64,000 bases of DNA, from the NCBI RefSeq assembly GCF_901472535.1, contig NZ_LR590470.1, forward strand, positions 4,092,001 through 4,156,000, written 5' to 3'. Within the stretch, counting starts at the first letter, position 1, and the number at the start of each line of letters is the position of its first letter. The translations under genes and the position numbers were made by a program. The notes under the pieces are model-generated. The model was not told where the DNA came from. It was given only the letters and a program-made list of their open reading frames with translations, and made no database searches. Source of the stretch: Sphingobacterium daejeonense. GTDB taxonomy: Bacteria > Bacteroidota > Bacteroidia > Sphingobacteriales > Sphingobacteriaceae. Below are positions 49,566 through 59,876 of this stretch, piece by piece.

Positions 49566-50339
49566 CTATCTAAAAACCACCTCAGCAAATAACGGCAAGT
49601 GATCAGATGCATATTCTTCCTTAATAACTCTGTAATCCTTCCATTCAAATTCTTGGTTGTTCAAGACCATGATATAATCAATCTCATTTCTAGCATTCAC
49701 ATTGGGTGAAGTAGGTTGATTATTTTTTGTATTTCTAACAAAGTATTTCTCTAAAACCTGAATAGGTTTCGATTCTGGTTTGGCATTTAAGTCACCAACG
49801 AAGATTAAAGGTTTACTGTACAGCTCACCCAATTCATTGATGAATTCTGCTTGTGCAATTCTATTTTCTTCCTTCAGATCAAGGTGTGTATTGGCAAATG
49901 ATATAGTCTTCCCCCCAGGTAATTCTACATCTACAATTGCCAACGAACGATTCTCACTCTTTACAGGCATTGGAAGATCATATCTTCTTTTCCCTATTAT
50001 CTTATGTTTACTTAGAATTAAAGTACCATAATATCCCTTTTCTAAATCAATCCCTTTTGAGAAAAAATAATCCATTCCTGTCAATTCCGAAAGTTTCTCG
50101 GCCTGATTCATCAATTCAGAACGTGAAACATTGATATCAACCTCTTGAATACCAATAATTTCAGCACCAGATTCATTGATCACTTTAGCTATAGCTTCAA
50201 TGTCGATTTTATTAGGCTCTGAGGGCGGGTTGGCATGATGAATATTGTAAGTTAGGATTTTAACAGTCTGAGCATTCAACTGTAGGGAAACAAATAAGAT
50301 AAGGAAAAGGCTAAGTAAACGCATAATTTTAATTTTCAT
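49566..50339 (-). CDS. exported endonuclease/exonuclease/phosphatase-family hydrolase
   Basis: Signal peptide (MKIKIMRLLSLFLILFVSLQLNAQ) and an EEP fold: LTYNIHH, IGIQEVD with the metal-binding Glu, SKGIDLEKGYYGTLILSKH, NTHLDLKEENR, FVGDLNAKPES with the catalytic Asp and Asn, and SDHLPLFAEV at the end. The family includes sphingomyelinase-like phosphodiesterases, nucleases and inositol phosphatases; the export signal argues against DNA repair. Intact, 257 residues. Divergent from ggt. Confidence 0.88.
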   Translation of the reverse strand: MKIKIMRLLSLFLILFVSLQLNAQTVKILTYNIHHANPPSEPNKIDIEAIAKVINESGAEIIGIQEVDINVSRSELMNQAEKLSELTGMDYFFSKGIDLEKGYYGTLILSKHKIIGKRRYDLPMPVKSENRSLAIVDVELPGGKTISFANTHLDLKEENRIAQAEFINELGELYSKPLIFVGDLNAKPESKPIQVLEKYFVRNTKNNQPTSPNVNARNEIDYIMVLNNQEFEWKDYRVIKEEYASDHLPLFAEVVFR

Positions 50340-50388
50340 TCAATATAATATAATTCATGTAATTATACCAATTTATTATCTTAGCCAC

Positions 50389-52084
50389 ATGAAAAAACCT
50401 AATTTGATTTTATTTATTCTTCATCGTCTATTTGCTGGGATCATGCTCAGTAAAACAACAGACTGCCTCTAACCAGACCGAGTTTGATAATGGAGCAGTA
50501 GTGACGGCTCACCCGATAGCATCAGAGGTGGGAGTAGCAATCTTGAAAAAGGGCGGAAATGCTGTAGATGCAGCCATAGCCGTAAAATTTGCGCTGGCGG
50601 TTGTATACCCCAACGCCGGAAACCTGGGCGGAGGTGGATTTATGGTATTCCGCGGCAGGGATGGAAGTTTATCATCACTAGATTTCCGTGAAAAAGCCCC
50701 TGAAAAAGCATTCACTGATATGTACTTAGACAAAGATGGAAACCCAATTACAGATCTAAGCTTGTATGGTCAATTAGCAGCAGGTGTCCCTGGTTCCGTA
50801 GCAGGAATGGACGCTGCCTATAAGAAATACGGTACATTGCCTTGGAAAGATTTAGTACAACCAGCAATAGAGCTTGCAGCTAAAGGATTCCCAATAACAG
50901 AACAACAAGCCGGAGAATTCAATAGATATCAAGAACGATTCAAAAAATTCAACCCAACAGGTGCAGCGATCATCCGTGATCAAGAATGGAAAAAAGGAGA
51001 CCAATTTGTACAGCCTGAATTAGCAGAAACATTAACCCGCATTGCTGAACAAGGTAGAGACGGATTCTATAAAGGAAAAACCGCGGAATATATCGTTGCT
51101 GAAATGAAGAAAGGGAATGGAATTATCAGTTTAAAAGACCTCGAAAATTATCAAGCTGCATGGAGAGATCCAATCGTCGGAAACTATAAAACATACAAAG
51201 TAATTTCAATGCCACCTCCATCAAGTGGTGGCGTTGCATTAATGGCTCTACTCCAATCCGTAGAAAAATACCCCCTGAAGAAATGGGGTTTCCAAAGTGA
51301 CAGTACCGTACGTGCTATGGTAGAAGCTGAACGTCGTATTTACGCTGACCGTGCCACACACCTAGGTGACCCTGATTTTTACAGAGTTCCAATCGCAAAC
51401 CTTACCGATGCTAAATTCAACCAAGAAAGAATGGCAAAAGTAAGTCTGGAAAAAGCAACGCCTAGCGATGAAGTGAAAGCTTCTAAATTTCCAGGTTATG
51501 AGTCCGAAGAAACTACTCACTACAGTATTGTCGATAAAAATGGAAACGCTGTATCCTTAACAACTACCATAAATGGTTCCTATGGATCTTTGGTATGGGT
51601 TGATGGAGCAGGGTTTCTTTTAAACAATGAAATGGATGACTTCTCCGTGAAACCGGGATCACCAAATATGTATGGCTTATTGGGCGGAAAAGCAAACTCC
51701 ATTCAACCAGGAAAACGGATGTTGAGTGCTATGACACCGACGATTGTCGAAGAAGACGGCAAACTGAAAATGGTGGTAGGAACACCCGGAGGATCAACAA
51801 TTATCACATCCGTATTTCAAACCATCTTGAACGTCTTGGAATTCGATATGACAGCTCAAGAATCCGTTTCAGCACCTCGATTCCACCACCAATGGAAACC
51901 AGATGTTATCGATGTAGAAACAGATGCAATAAACGAAAAAACCCGCCAAAGCCTATCCGAAGACGGTTATAAAATCAACAAAAGAGGCCCAATCGGCCGA
52001 GTTGAAAACATCGTAATCCTCAAAAACGGAAAACTTCAAACCGGAGCAGACCACAGAGGAGACGATAAAGCAGCGGGGTATTGA
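50389..52084 (+). CDS. ggt: gamma-glutamyltransferase, lipoprotein (one frameshift in the signal peptide)
   Basis: Ntn-hydrolase that cleaves glutathione and other gamma-glutamyl compounds, processed by autocatalysis into two subunits. The start at 50389 reads MKKPNLILFIL, then after a break near 50425 the lipobox LLGSC. Body: GAVVTAHPIASEVGVAILKKGGNAVDAAIA, NLGGGGFMV, LDFREKAPEKAF, AAGVPGSVAGM, ISMPPPSSGGVALM, the nucleophile Thr of ETTHYSIVDK, NGSYGSLVWV-type and GKRMLSAMTPTIVEEDG, then GTPGGSTIITSV. Corrected length is about 565 residues. Followed by repeat element copy B. Confidence 0.93.
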
Positions 52085-52089
52085 TTTTA

Positions 52090-52296
52090 TAGATAGTAGA
52101 CATAAGACATAAGACATTAGACTTTGTATGGCGTGCTAGTGTCTCGACCAAAAAGCCGTGGCGGGTGTATATTTTTTAGACAGTAGACATTAGACAGTAG
52201 AAATAAAACTGTACACATTAGACTGTCGTATACTCTGTTTCAATTAAAATAGCCATACTAGTTCTTTTGTCTTATGTCTAATGTCTAATGTCTAAT
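52090..52296. repeat. composite intergenic repeat element, copy B (single core unit)
   Basis: Left arm 52090-52122 (units GACATAA/GACATTA), conserved block TGTATGGCGTGCTAGTGTC (about 52125-52143), one AAGCCGTGGCGGGTG unit at 52153, an additional inner set of GACAGTAGACATTAGACAG units (about 52177-52200), and right arm 52269-52296 (GTCTTATGTCTAATGTC). Shares the arm type, block and core with the element at 40655-41015. It abuts the cydB stop codon. Confidence 0.78.
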
Positions 52297-53367
52297 CTAA
52301 TGATACCCCACATCATCCAATTTCCCTTTAAACACACGAAATTGGACGATAAAGTAAATGACTACCAATATAAAAGCAATAACAAACCAATTAAATCCTA
52401 CTGACAAACCGTATTCATGGGCTGCGACGTTGTAGATCGTTAAAGATGGGTTCACGGAATTCGTGGATGGAAGAACATTTGGGAATAATGAAGCTACTGT
52501 TGTTGCAAAACTTCCTAAGATAAAAAGAGTGGAAAACAGGAATCCCATTCCGTCTTTTTTGAATTTCTTGATCCAGAATTGACCGAATAAACCAATTCCT
52601 GCACAAAGTGGAAAAATCCATAGCCAAGCATGTCCAATCAGATTATTAAGCGGAAATGGTTTAACATGCTGCCATAAAATTGCTGTAAGGATCACAAGAA
52701 TGACCAAAGCAATATTAAGCTTGAAAATAATGCCTTTCAGCCTTCTGTTGAGATCAGTCGAGGTCTTAAGGATAATCCAATTACCACCATGAATGGTAAG
52801 GGTAATGACCGATACGATTCCTATCAAGATAGTAAACCAATCTATAATTCCATGTACATCGGCTAAAGGGTCTAAGGTTGGATTCCAAAGCTGTAGGAAG
52901 AAATAATGTGGCTCCTGTGTGGATTGCCCATTTTCAACCATTCCAAGGTTTACTCCCCTCACAACATTACCCAAGGCAGCACCGAAAAATAAAGCTAAAA
53001 ATAAACTGGCTATTCCAAAGGCCTTCTCCCAGAACAGCTCCCAAAGACGATTGTGAATCTGACCGCGGAGCTCCAAACCTACTGCCCTGAATATTAAAAA
53101 CCAAAGGACCAACATAAGTGGTAAATAAAACCCACTGAAAGCAGATGCATATAAAGTCGGAAAGGCAAAAAACAAAACCCCACCTGAAGCTATTAACCAA
53201 ACCTCATTGGCGTCCCAAAATGGACCAATCGCACTTCGAATGGCAGCTCTTTCCTCATCAGTCTTGGCAAATAGTAAATGAACAATCCCTGCCCCAAAAT
53301 CATATCCATCAAGTACCACATAGATACCCAACATAAAAACAAGTGTGACAAACCAAAATAATTCCAT
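52297..53367 (-). CDS. cydB: cytochrome bd ubiquinol/menaquinol oxidase subunit II
   Basis: Membrane subunit of the bd oxidase, which reduces oxygen with quinol electrons at high affinity without pumping. Eight to nine helices; GYDFGAGIVHLLFAKTDEERAAIRSAIGPFWDANEVWLIASGGVLFFAFP (the family's conserved N-terminal block), FRAVGLELRGQI and a C-terminal end in which the last helices are followed by FKGKLDDVGYH. 356 residues, intact. Starts 3 bases after the cydA stop. Confidence 0.94.
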   Translation of the reverse strand: MELFWFVTLVFMLGIYVVLDGYDFGAGIVHLLFAKTDEERAAIRSAIGPFWDANEVWLIASGGVLFFAFPTLYASAFSGFYLPLMLVLWFLIFRAVGLELRGQIHNRLWELFWEKAFGIASLFLALFFGAALGNVVRGVNLGMVENGQSTQEPHYFFLQLWNPTLDPLADVHGIIDWFTILIGIVSVITLTIHGGNWIILKTSTDLNRRLKGIIFKLNIALVILVILTAILWQHVKPFPLNNLIGHAWLWIFPLCAGIGLFGQFWIKKFKKDGMGFLFSTLFILGSFATTVASLFPNVLPSTNSVNPSLTIYNVAAHEYGLSVGFNWFVIAFILVVIYFIVQFRVFKGKLDDVGYH

Positions 53368-53370
53368 AAC

Positions 53371-54711
53371 TTAAGAGTTTAAAGCCTGTTTAGTTTCTGG
53401 ACCTTTTCTAATAATTTTCAGAACCAACATCAAAAATAATAGCCCTAACAATAAATATAGTCCTACAAAACCCAACAAAGTGAATAAGGTATTACCAGAG
53501 GATACAGTTGGTGATACACCGTCTACCATACGCATGAGGTTATAAACCAGCCAAGGCTGTCTACCCAATTCTGCGGTATACCAGCCTGCCGTATTGGCGA
53601 TATAAGGAAAAGGAATGGCAAACATCAAAATCCATAAGATCCATTTGGTGCTATAAAGTTTTTTTCGCCACAGCAAAAATGTGGCAATTACCATGATACC
53701 GATAAAAATAGTACCCAACCCAGCCATAATATGATAGCTATAATATAATCCAGGTACATTTGTGGGATGTATGTCTTCGTCAAATTCATTCAACCCCTTA
53801 ATGGTAGCATGCCATCTTTGATAGGTTAAAAAACTCAAAACATTCGGAACAGCGATCTTATTGTCCAATTTTTTATTCTCCATATCAGGTTGACCGATCA
53901 AAATAATTTCTGAACCACCTTTTTCTGTCTCAAAAATCCCTTCCATGGCAGCAAATGTGACTGGCTGATGCTTTACCACATTTTTTGCCAACATATCTCC
54001 AGTTGGAAAGGCAACAGCAATAGAAGAAATCACCCCAAATATGACCCCTGACTTTAAAAAAATATAACCGTATTCCTTTTGTGTATTGCTAAGGAGATAA
54101 AAGGCTCCTACTGCTGAAACGAAGAATGAAGCCGTAATTAAGGAACCTGCCTGATTATGCAAATAAGAAGGCATCAACCACGGATTTGAAAACAAAGCCG
54201 AGAAATTATTCAGCACAAATTTTCCGTTCTCCAATATTTCATAGCCCACAGGATGTTGCATCCAAGCGTGGGTGGCAAGAATGAGATATCCTGATGCCCA
54301 TGACCCAATGAAAACCAATAAACCAGAAACAAAATGTAGCTTCTGACCCAAAAGCTTCTCTCCAAAAATAAACATCCCCAAAAAAGAAGATTCTAAAAAG
54401 AAAGAAAACATCCCCTCCATCGCCAACGTCTGTCCTATAATTCCGCCAGTCAACTCTGAAAACTTAGCCCAATTTGTGCCAAATTGAAACTCCATCGGAA
54501 TGCCTGTCACGACACCCATAGCAAAGTTCAAAGCAAAGATTTTCATCCAAAACTTAGCAGAATCGTTAAATATAACATTATTGGTTCTAAGAAATCTCCA
54601 CTTGAAATAGACAATCATGAGTGACAAACCCATGGTCAATTGTGGAAAGAGATAGTGAAAGGTAATTGTAAATGCAAATTGCAGTCGGTTGTAGAGGATC
54701 ATATCTTCCAT
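53371..54711 (-). CDS. cydA: cytochrome bd ubiquinol/menaquinol oxidase subunit I
   Basis: Haem-carrying subunit with the quinol-binding Q-loop. Seen: RLQFAFTITFHYLFPQLTMGL with the haem b595/d ligand His near residue 19, AMGVVTGIPMEFQFGTNW, the AMEGMFSFFLESSFLGMF block, GSWASGYLILATHAWMQHPVG with the next His ligand, and the later PYIANTAGWYTAELGRQPW. The Q-loop is short, as in Bacteroidota and Gram-positive enzymes. 446 residues, intact. First gene of cydAB. Confidence 0.95.
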   Translation of the reverse strand: MEDMILYNRLQFAFTITFHYLFPQLTMGLSLMIVYFKWRFLRTNNVIFNDSAKFWMKIFALNFAMGVVTGIPMEFQFGTNWAKFSELTGGIIGQTLAMEGMFSFFLESSFLGMFIFGEKLLGQKLHFVSGLLVFIGSWASGYLILATHAWMQHPVGYEILENGKFVLNNFSALFSNPWLMPSYLHNQAGSLITASFFVSAVGAFYLLSNTQKEYGYIFLKSGVIFGVISSIAVAFPTGDMLAKNVVKHQPVTFAAMEGIFETEKGGSEIILIGQPDMENKKLDNKIAVPNVLSFLTYQRWHATIKGLNEFDEDIHPTNVPGLYYSYHIMAGLGTIFIGIMVIATFLLWRKKLYSTKWILWILMFAIPFPYIANTAGWYTAELGRQPWLVYNLMRMVDGVSPTVSSGNTLFTLLGFVGLYLLLGLLFLMLVLKIIRKGPETKQALNS

Positions 54712-54858
54712 AAGACGTTCTGTTTTGTGGATGAAACTTTCCTTAAATGTAAGTCATTAAAGCTGTAAATCAAATAAATATAGAGGAATTACCATGTTTT
54801 TTTAGAAAAACAACAATGCCGAGAAAATGTAGTAGTTGTAACTTATAATTTGAAGCAA

Positions 54859-56180
54859 TTAATCTTCGATATACTTATCGCCAATCTGTTTATTGGCTTT
54901 CGCACCAAGTGTTTTCAATTGTTCTATTTTTCGGATGACATTCCCTGAGCCAGAGCTCAATTTCTTCATCGCGTCTTCATGCTTTTCGCCAGCTTTTTGT
55001 ATTATGGCTTGCAATTGGTCCATATCCTGAAGAAACCCTACAAATTTATCATATAGTAGGCCGGCTTCTTTGGCAATTTCCAATACATTGCGGTTTTGTC
55101 GCTCCTGTTTCCAAACACTCGCAATAGTTCGTAGTGTCGCCAATAAGGTAGATGGACTCACGATCACAACTCTCCTATCCCATGCATCACTAAACAATTC
55201 AGGCTTGTGGTTAACAGCTAAGCTCAACGATGATTCGATAGGAATAAACAAAAGCACGAAATCAGGAGATTGAATACCATAAAGAGAATGGTAATCCTTG
55301 GCTGAAAGTTCGCGGACATGACTCTCAATAGATTGTACATGCTGTTTAATAAATAGCAACCTATCCTCATCTGTGTCTGCATTGACTGCTCTTTCATAAG
55401 CGACTAAGGATAGCTTGGCATCAACAATAAGGTGCTTTTCATCTGGAAGATAGATTACCGCATCCGGTTGAAACCGCCTCCCATCCGCTTCCATCACCGA
55501 TGCCTGTAATTTATATTCCTGGTCTTTGATTAATCCTGAGCGCTCAAGAACTCGCTCTAAAATTACCTCACCCCAATTTCCTTGCTTTTTATTGTCTCCT
55601 TTTAGAGCTTTCGCGAGGTTATTCGCTTCGTCCTTAATCTGTATGCTCTGTTGCATCAGCTGTTCCACAACACCTTTCAGAACGTTGCGCTCCGCTGATT
55701 CCTGCTGATATGATTTCTCAACCTTCTCTTCAAAAACCTTGATCTTTTCCTTCAAAGGTTCCAATACTTGAGAAATATTCTGTTGGTTTAATTGAGTGAA
55801 TTTTGTTGATTTCTCTTCTAAGATTTTATTGGCCAAGACTTGAAATTCATTGTTGAACCGGACTCTCATATTCTGCAATTCAGTCTTTTGCTCAGCAAAC
55901 TTTTCCTGTTGAGCCTGCAGATAGGCGTTGGTACCTTCAAGGCTTCTCTCAACACTTTGCCTAGTCAGCACTTCTTCTTTAAGCTCTTTTATCAAGCGTT
56001 CACGGTCAGCCAACAACAACTTTTCCCGCTCCTGGACCTTGCCGTATTCTACCTGTAAATCCTTTAGCCGTCTTGTTGCCTATTGAATTCTTCACGTGAA
56101 ACAGATCTTGCTGTCCGCCAAATCAATATGGCGCAAACAATAACCAATACTATTAAAGAAATCAAATAAACAACTTCCAT
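54859..56180 (-). CDS. rmuC: DNA recombination protein RmuC (one frameshift)
   Basis: Limits inversions at short inverted repeats; PD-(D/E)XK nuclease-like domain behind a long coiled coil. The start at 56180 (MEVVYLISLIVLVIVCAILIW) is a membrane helix; the frame then breaks near 56080 and resumes with RLKDLQVEYGKVQEREKLL and the coiled coil. The nuclease region has GNWGEVILERVLERSGL, RFQPDAVIYLPDEKHLIVDAKLSLVAYE and DFVLLFIPIESSLSLA, then SPSTLLATLRTI. Corrected length is about 440 residues. Next to the arginase-like gene, same strand. Confidence 0.9.
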
Positions 56181-56204
56181 ATTCGCTCTACTATTTAAAA
56201 CTTT

Positions 56205-57392
56205 TTATTGAAGTTTTTGGTGTGTTTTCCACCATAAATCTGGCATCTCGCCAGATACAGCCATTTGATAGTCTTCATAACGGCATGGAACTAAATAAAA
56301 GCGCTCATTTACTGACTTAGAGCCAAAATATGGAACTTGCATCCACCAACGATCAGATTTCTTACTCTTCACAAATACCAATTCATAATCTTCTGCTTCC
56401 AAGGTGGTTCTATAGATGATATAATTGGACTTAGGATACATAGGCGCATCTTTCTTCCGGCTATAATATCCATCGATGAAACACCAAATCATTTGAGCAA
56501 TCAACATACCTGTTTGTCCCATAGGATCAAACGTAGGGTTATATTCATAAATCCCAAATGAACTACATTTATCAGACATACCCGCATAACGTGCTAACTG
56601 ACACGCTTCATCTCCATAAAGACCATTAGGGCCTGCATTGGCGTTCCCTCCTGCTTCTGAAGCACGTATCGCACCAATATCAAAGCTAACCATATCCGCA
56701 GCACGAATGATAGGTTCTGCCTGATCTAATTTACCTGAAAAACTCCCCAAACGCATCGCATTAAAGAAAAGCTTATCATACATATTGATGGATTCTTTAC
56801 TAACCAAATAGGTCTGAAATCCAATATTGCTTAAATTGAACAAATAATCTGGCTGATGAAGGATAAGGTGATTTAGATAGGTTTGAGAATTCAAAGGCAT
56901 GTCCTCAGCATTCTCTTGATCCAAATCAAATCTAGAATCAATAATCGCAACATCAACACGCTGTTCTAATTTCTCATAAGCTGTGTATTGAGCATAAGTC
57001 AGATCCTGTCCACCACCGATTAAAATCGGAAGAATATCCTTTTTCATCAATTCCTCCATCACCAGCTTAACCGCAACATACGTATCTCGAACGGTCGCGC
57101 CAGCCTTAATATTCCCCAAATCAACGATCTTAACCTTATAATCACCTTGATATAAATCATAAAGGTGTTTCCGCACCATATCAGGACCTTTCTGTGTCCC
57201 ATTGTTGTTGACAGCTGAACGACCCTCCTCGACTCCGAAAATGGCAATCTGCGGATAGTTACCATCTTCCTCCCAATTTCGGAAAGTTTCAGTGTACTTC
57301 TCAATTGATTTTCCGAACTGTGAGTTGTAATAGTCTTCTGAAAGACCTAATTCTTTTAGGGAGATGGGCGATAAAAAATCAGCTAATGTCAT
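56205..57392 (-). CDS. arginase/formimidoylglutamase-fold protein with degraded metal site
   Basis: 395 residues of the ureohydrolase fold: PQIAIFGVEEGRSAVNNNGTQKGPDMVRKHLY, PILIGGGQDLTYAQY, AIIDSRFDL, ADMVSFDIGAIRASEAGGNANAGPNG. Canonical arginases need the two Mn-ligand sets GGGH, DAHxD and SxDxD. Here the first His is Gln129, the second motif reads DSRFD (His to Arg154) and the third reads FDIG (the second Asp is Gly240). Only about half of the ligands remain, so metal binding and hydrolysis are doubtful. Proteins of this type are usually labelled formimidoylglutamase in Bacteroidota. No histidine-degradation genes are near. Intact frame. Confidence 0.75.
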   Translation of the reverse strand: MTLADFLSPISLKELGLSEDYYNSQFGKSIEKYTETFRNWEEDGNYPQIAIFGVEEGRSAVNNNGTQKGPDMVRKHLYDLYQGDYKVKIVDLGNIKAGATVRDTYVAVKLVMEELMKKDILPILIGGGQDLTYAQYTAYEKLEQRVDVAIIDSRFDLDQENAEDMPLNSQTYLNHLILHQPDYLFNLSNIGFQTYLVSKESINMYDKLFFNAMRLGSFSGKLDQAEPIIRAADMVSFDIGAIRASEAGGNANAGPNGLYGDEACQLARYAGMSDKCSSFGIYEYNPTFDPMGQTGMLIAQMIWCFIDGYYSRKKDAPMYPKSNYIIYRTTLEAEDYELVFVKSKKSDRWWMQVPYFGSKSVNERFYLVPCRYEDYQMAVSGEMPDLWWKTHQKLQ

Positions 57393-57503
57393 ATTGATTG
57401 TCTAAATCCTCAATTTTTCTTGAGATAATCCTCTTGTATTTAGCAAATATGCATTTATTAACTTACTTTTGAAGTACATAATTTTTCAACAATAAGTTAG
57501 GAA

Positions 57504-58472
57504 GTGATATTAGTTACTGGCGGAACAGGTTTTTTAGGGTCTACGTTATTGCAATACCTCATTGATGATGGGCATAGTGTCATTGCCTTAAAAAGAACTT
57601 CGTCAATCATTCCTGACCATCTCAAATCTTCATCCCTCATCCAATGGGTAGACGCTGAAATCACCGATTATTTCGCCCTTGAAGATATCATCCCAAAAGT
57701 AGACCAAGTATATCACTGCGCAGCAAAAATCTCATACCAAAAGGAAGATGCCAAAGAGGTCGTCCAAACAAATGTAGAAGGAACTAAACATATCGTTAAC
57801 CTGAGCCTTCAGTACAATAAAAGACTGCTTCATGTAAGTTCAATCGCTGCACTTGGATTTAGTAAAAAAGGACTACCGGTAACCGAAGAGGATAAATGGG
57901 AATTTAACCCAAAACTTTCAAAATATTCGCTTGCCAAATACGAAAGCGAAATGGAAGTATGGCGCGGAATCGCAGAAGGATTGGACGCGGTCATCGTAAA
58001 CCCTTCTGTTATCATGGGAATAGGTTGGGGAGAAAAAGGATCAAGAGCAATATTTGACTTAGTAGAAAAAGGAAATAAAATATATCCGTTGGGATCTGTT
58101 GGAATCGTGGATGTCAGTGATGTTGCAAAAATTATGATTGAACTCATGAACAGTGATATTTCTGCAGAAAGGTTTATTCTTAATGCTGAAAATATCAGCA
58201 ACCAAGATCTATTGACAAAAATCAGCGAGCTGATGAACAAGCCAGCTCCAAGCATAAAAGCCACACCTATGCTGTTGTCTGTTGCCTGGAGATTGTCAAA
58301 GGTAGCATCTGTATTCAATGGGAAAAAGCCCGCAATTACGGCGGAAACTGCAAGAGCTGCTAATAGCAAACTACAGTACGATAATTCCAAAATAAAGGAA
58401 AAACTAGGCTATACATTCAAACCTTTAGAACAAACTTTAAAGGATGTGTGCTATGCCTATTATGTGAAATAA
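57504..58472 (+). CDS. NAD-dependent epimerase/dehydratase family protein (SDR)
   Basis: Extended short-chain dehydrogenase/reductase, 322 residues, starting with GTG. Rossmann motif ILVTGGTGFLGSTLLQYL, KRTSSI, YHCAAKISYQ, LLHVSSIAALG and the active-site YSLAK near residue 138, then VIVNPSVIMGIGWGEKG and RFILNAENI. Related proteins reduce dihydroflavonol-like or cholesterol-like substrates or act as sugar epimerases; the substrate cannot be told from sequence. Transcribed in the direction of the phosphatase gene 19 bases later. Confidence 0.88.
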   Translation: MILVTGGTGFLGSTLLQYLIDDGHSVIALKRTSSIIPDHLKSSSLIQWVDAEITDYFALEDIIPKVDQVYHCAAKISYQKEDAKEVVQTNVEGTKHIVNLSLQYNKRLLHVSSIAALGFSKKGLPVTEEDKWEFNPKLSKYSLAKYESEMEVWRGIAEGLDAVIVNPSVIMGIGWGEKGSRAIFDLVEKGNKIYPLGSVGIVDVSDVAKIMIELMNSDISAERFILNAENISNQDLLTKISELMNKPAPSIKATPMLLSVAWRLSKVASVFNGKKPAITAETARAANSKLQYDNSKIKEKLGYTFKPLEQTLKDVCYAYYVK

Positions 58473-58491
58473 CAATCTAAACAACCATATA

Positions 58492-59876
58492 GTGAAAAAT
58501 TATTACATCATAGACTTCGACAGCACTTTCACCCAAGTCGAAGCTCTTGACGAATTGGCAAGGATTTCTTTGGAAAATCATCCTGACCAGGAGAAAATAT
58601 ACCGAGAAATCGAACGTTATACTAACCTCGCAATGGAAGGAAAAATCTCTTTCCGCGAAAGTCTTGCTGGACGTGTTAATTTATTACAGGCAAACCGTAC
58701 TCATTTGGATAAGTTAATCGCTCATCTAAAGAAAAAGGTATCCAAGTCTTTCAGTAGAAATAAGGAGTTTTTCAAAGAACACTCCGATACTGCATGGATT
58801 GTCTCTGGTGGGTTTAAAGAATTTATCACACCGGTAGTAAGTCCTTATCATATCAAAAAGGAAAACATCTATGCTAATACATTCAAATTTGACGCTGAAG
58901 GCAATATTATTGGCTATGATGAAGAAAACCCCCTATCGGATGAAGGCGGAAAGGTAAAGCTCCTAAAACAACTAAATATTGATGGCAGAATATTCGGAAT
59001 CGGCGATGGATATTCAGACTTTCAACTTAAAGAATCAGGGTTGATAGAAAAATTCTATGCTTTCACAGAAAACATTTCACGCCAATCGGTCACGGACAAA
59101 GCTGATCATATAGCCCCTAGTTTCGATGAATTCCTTTATGTGAATGATCTTCCAAGAGCAATATCATACCCTAAGAATAGAATCTTATGTCTTATCGTAG
59201 GAGATGTGCCTGAAATCGCTGCCCATATCCTAAAAAGAGATGGTTTTTCAATCCGCGTAAAGGAGACGTTGGAAGAGAAATATGTGAAAGATGTAGGAAT
59301 GTTATTGCTAGCCAATGGTGAATCAATCTCAGATGATGTATTATCACGCTCTGATAAATTAAAAACAATTGGTTACTTGGGAGATGTAAAAGGTCATTTA
59401 TCCAAAGCTATTTGTAATGAAAAGGGAATTGTAGTTTTTGATGATAAAAAGAATAAAAAAAGAAATGCCGAATTTATTCCTCGCAGAATGGCAGGATTCA
59501 TCAATAATGGCGATACAGATCAAAGCAGAAATTTCCCTAACCTGACATTGCCAAACCTGACTCGTGCACATAGATTATTGCATATCCATAATAACGTTCC
59601 AGGTGTCATGGCGCAGATAAACAATATTTACGCTGAAATAACATTAATATCTTTTCTCAATTTTTGATGACCAGAGGGGAGATAGGTTATGCTGTGACAG
59701 ATATTGATGCTGCTTATGATAAACAGATGTTAAAGCAACTTAAGCAGGTAGACCACACTATTAAATTTAGAATTCTTTATAATAAAGAAAGTTTTTGTCT
59801 AAAAAGCATGGATAAACTAATGTTCTGGCAGTGCCAAAATATTTATGCCATCAATAGCATTACAGGGAGTAAATAA
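58492..59876 (+). CDS. phosphoserine phosphatase-like HAD protein fused to a SerA-type remnant and ACT domain (one frameshift)
   Basis: GTG start. N-terminal HAD-IB phosphatase with all four motifs: DFDSTFT (nucleophile Asp8, acid Asp10), IVSGG, GGKVKLLKQ with Lys, and GIGDGYSD. From about residue 225 comes a stretch (ISYPKNRILCLIVGDVPE) resembling only part of a 3-phosphoglycerate dehydrogenase, then FPNLTLP and an ACT domain, THRLLHIHNNVPGVMAQINNIYAE, continued after a break at about 59640 as FLMTRGEIGYAVTDIDAAYDKQ. The NAD-binding Rossmann core is not recognisable. About 430 residues plus a tail. The stop at 59876 lies in an inverted-repeat element; the ACT domain itself ends about 59783. 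Confidence 0.75.
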
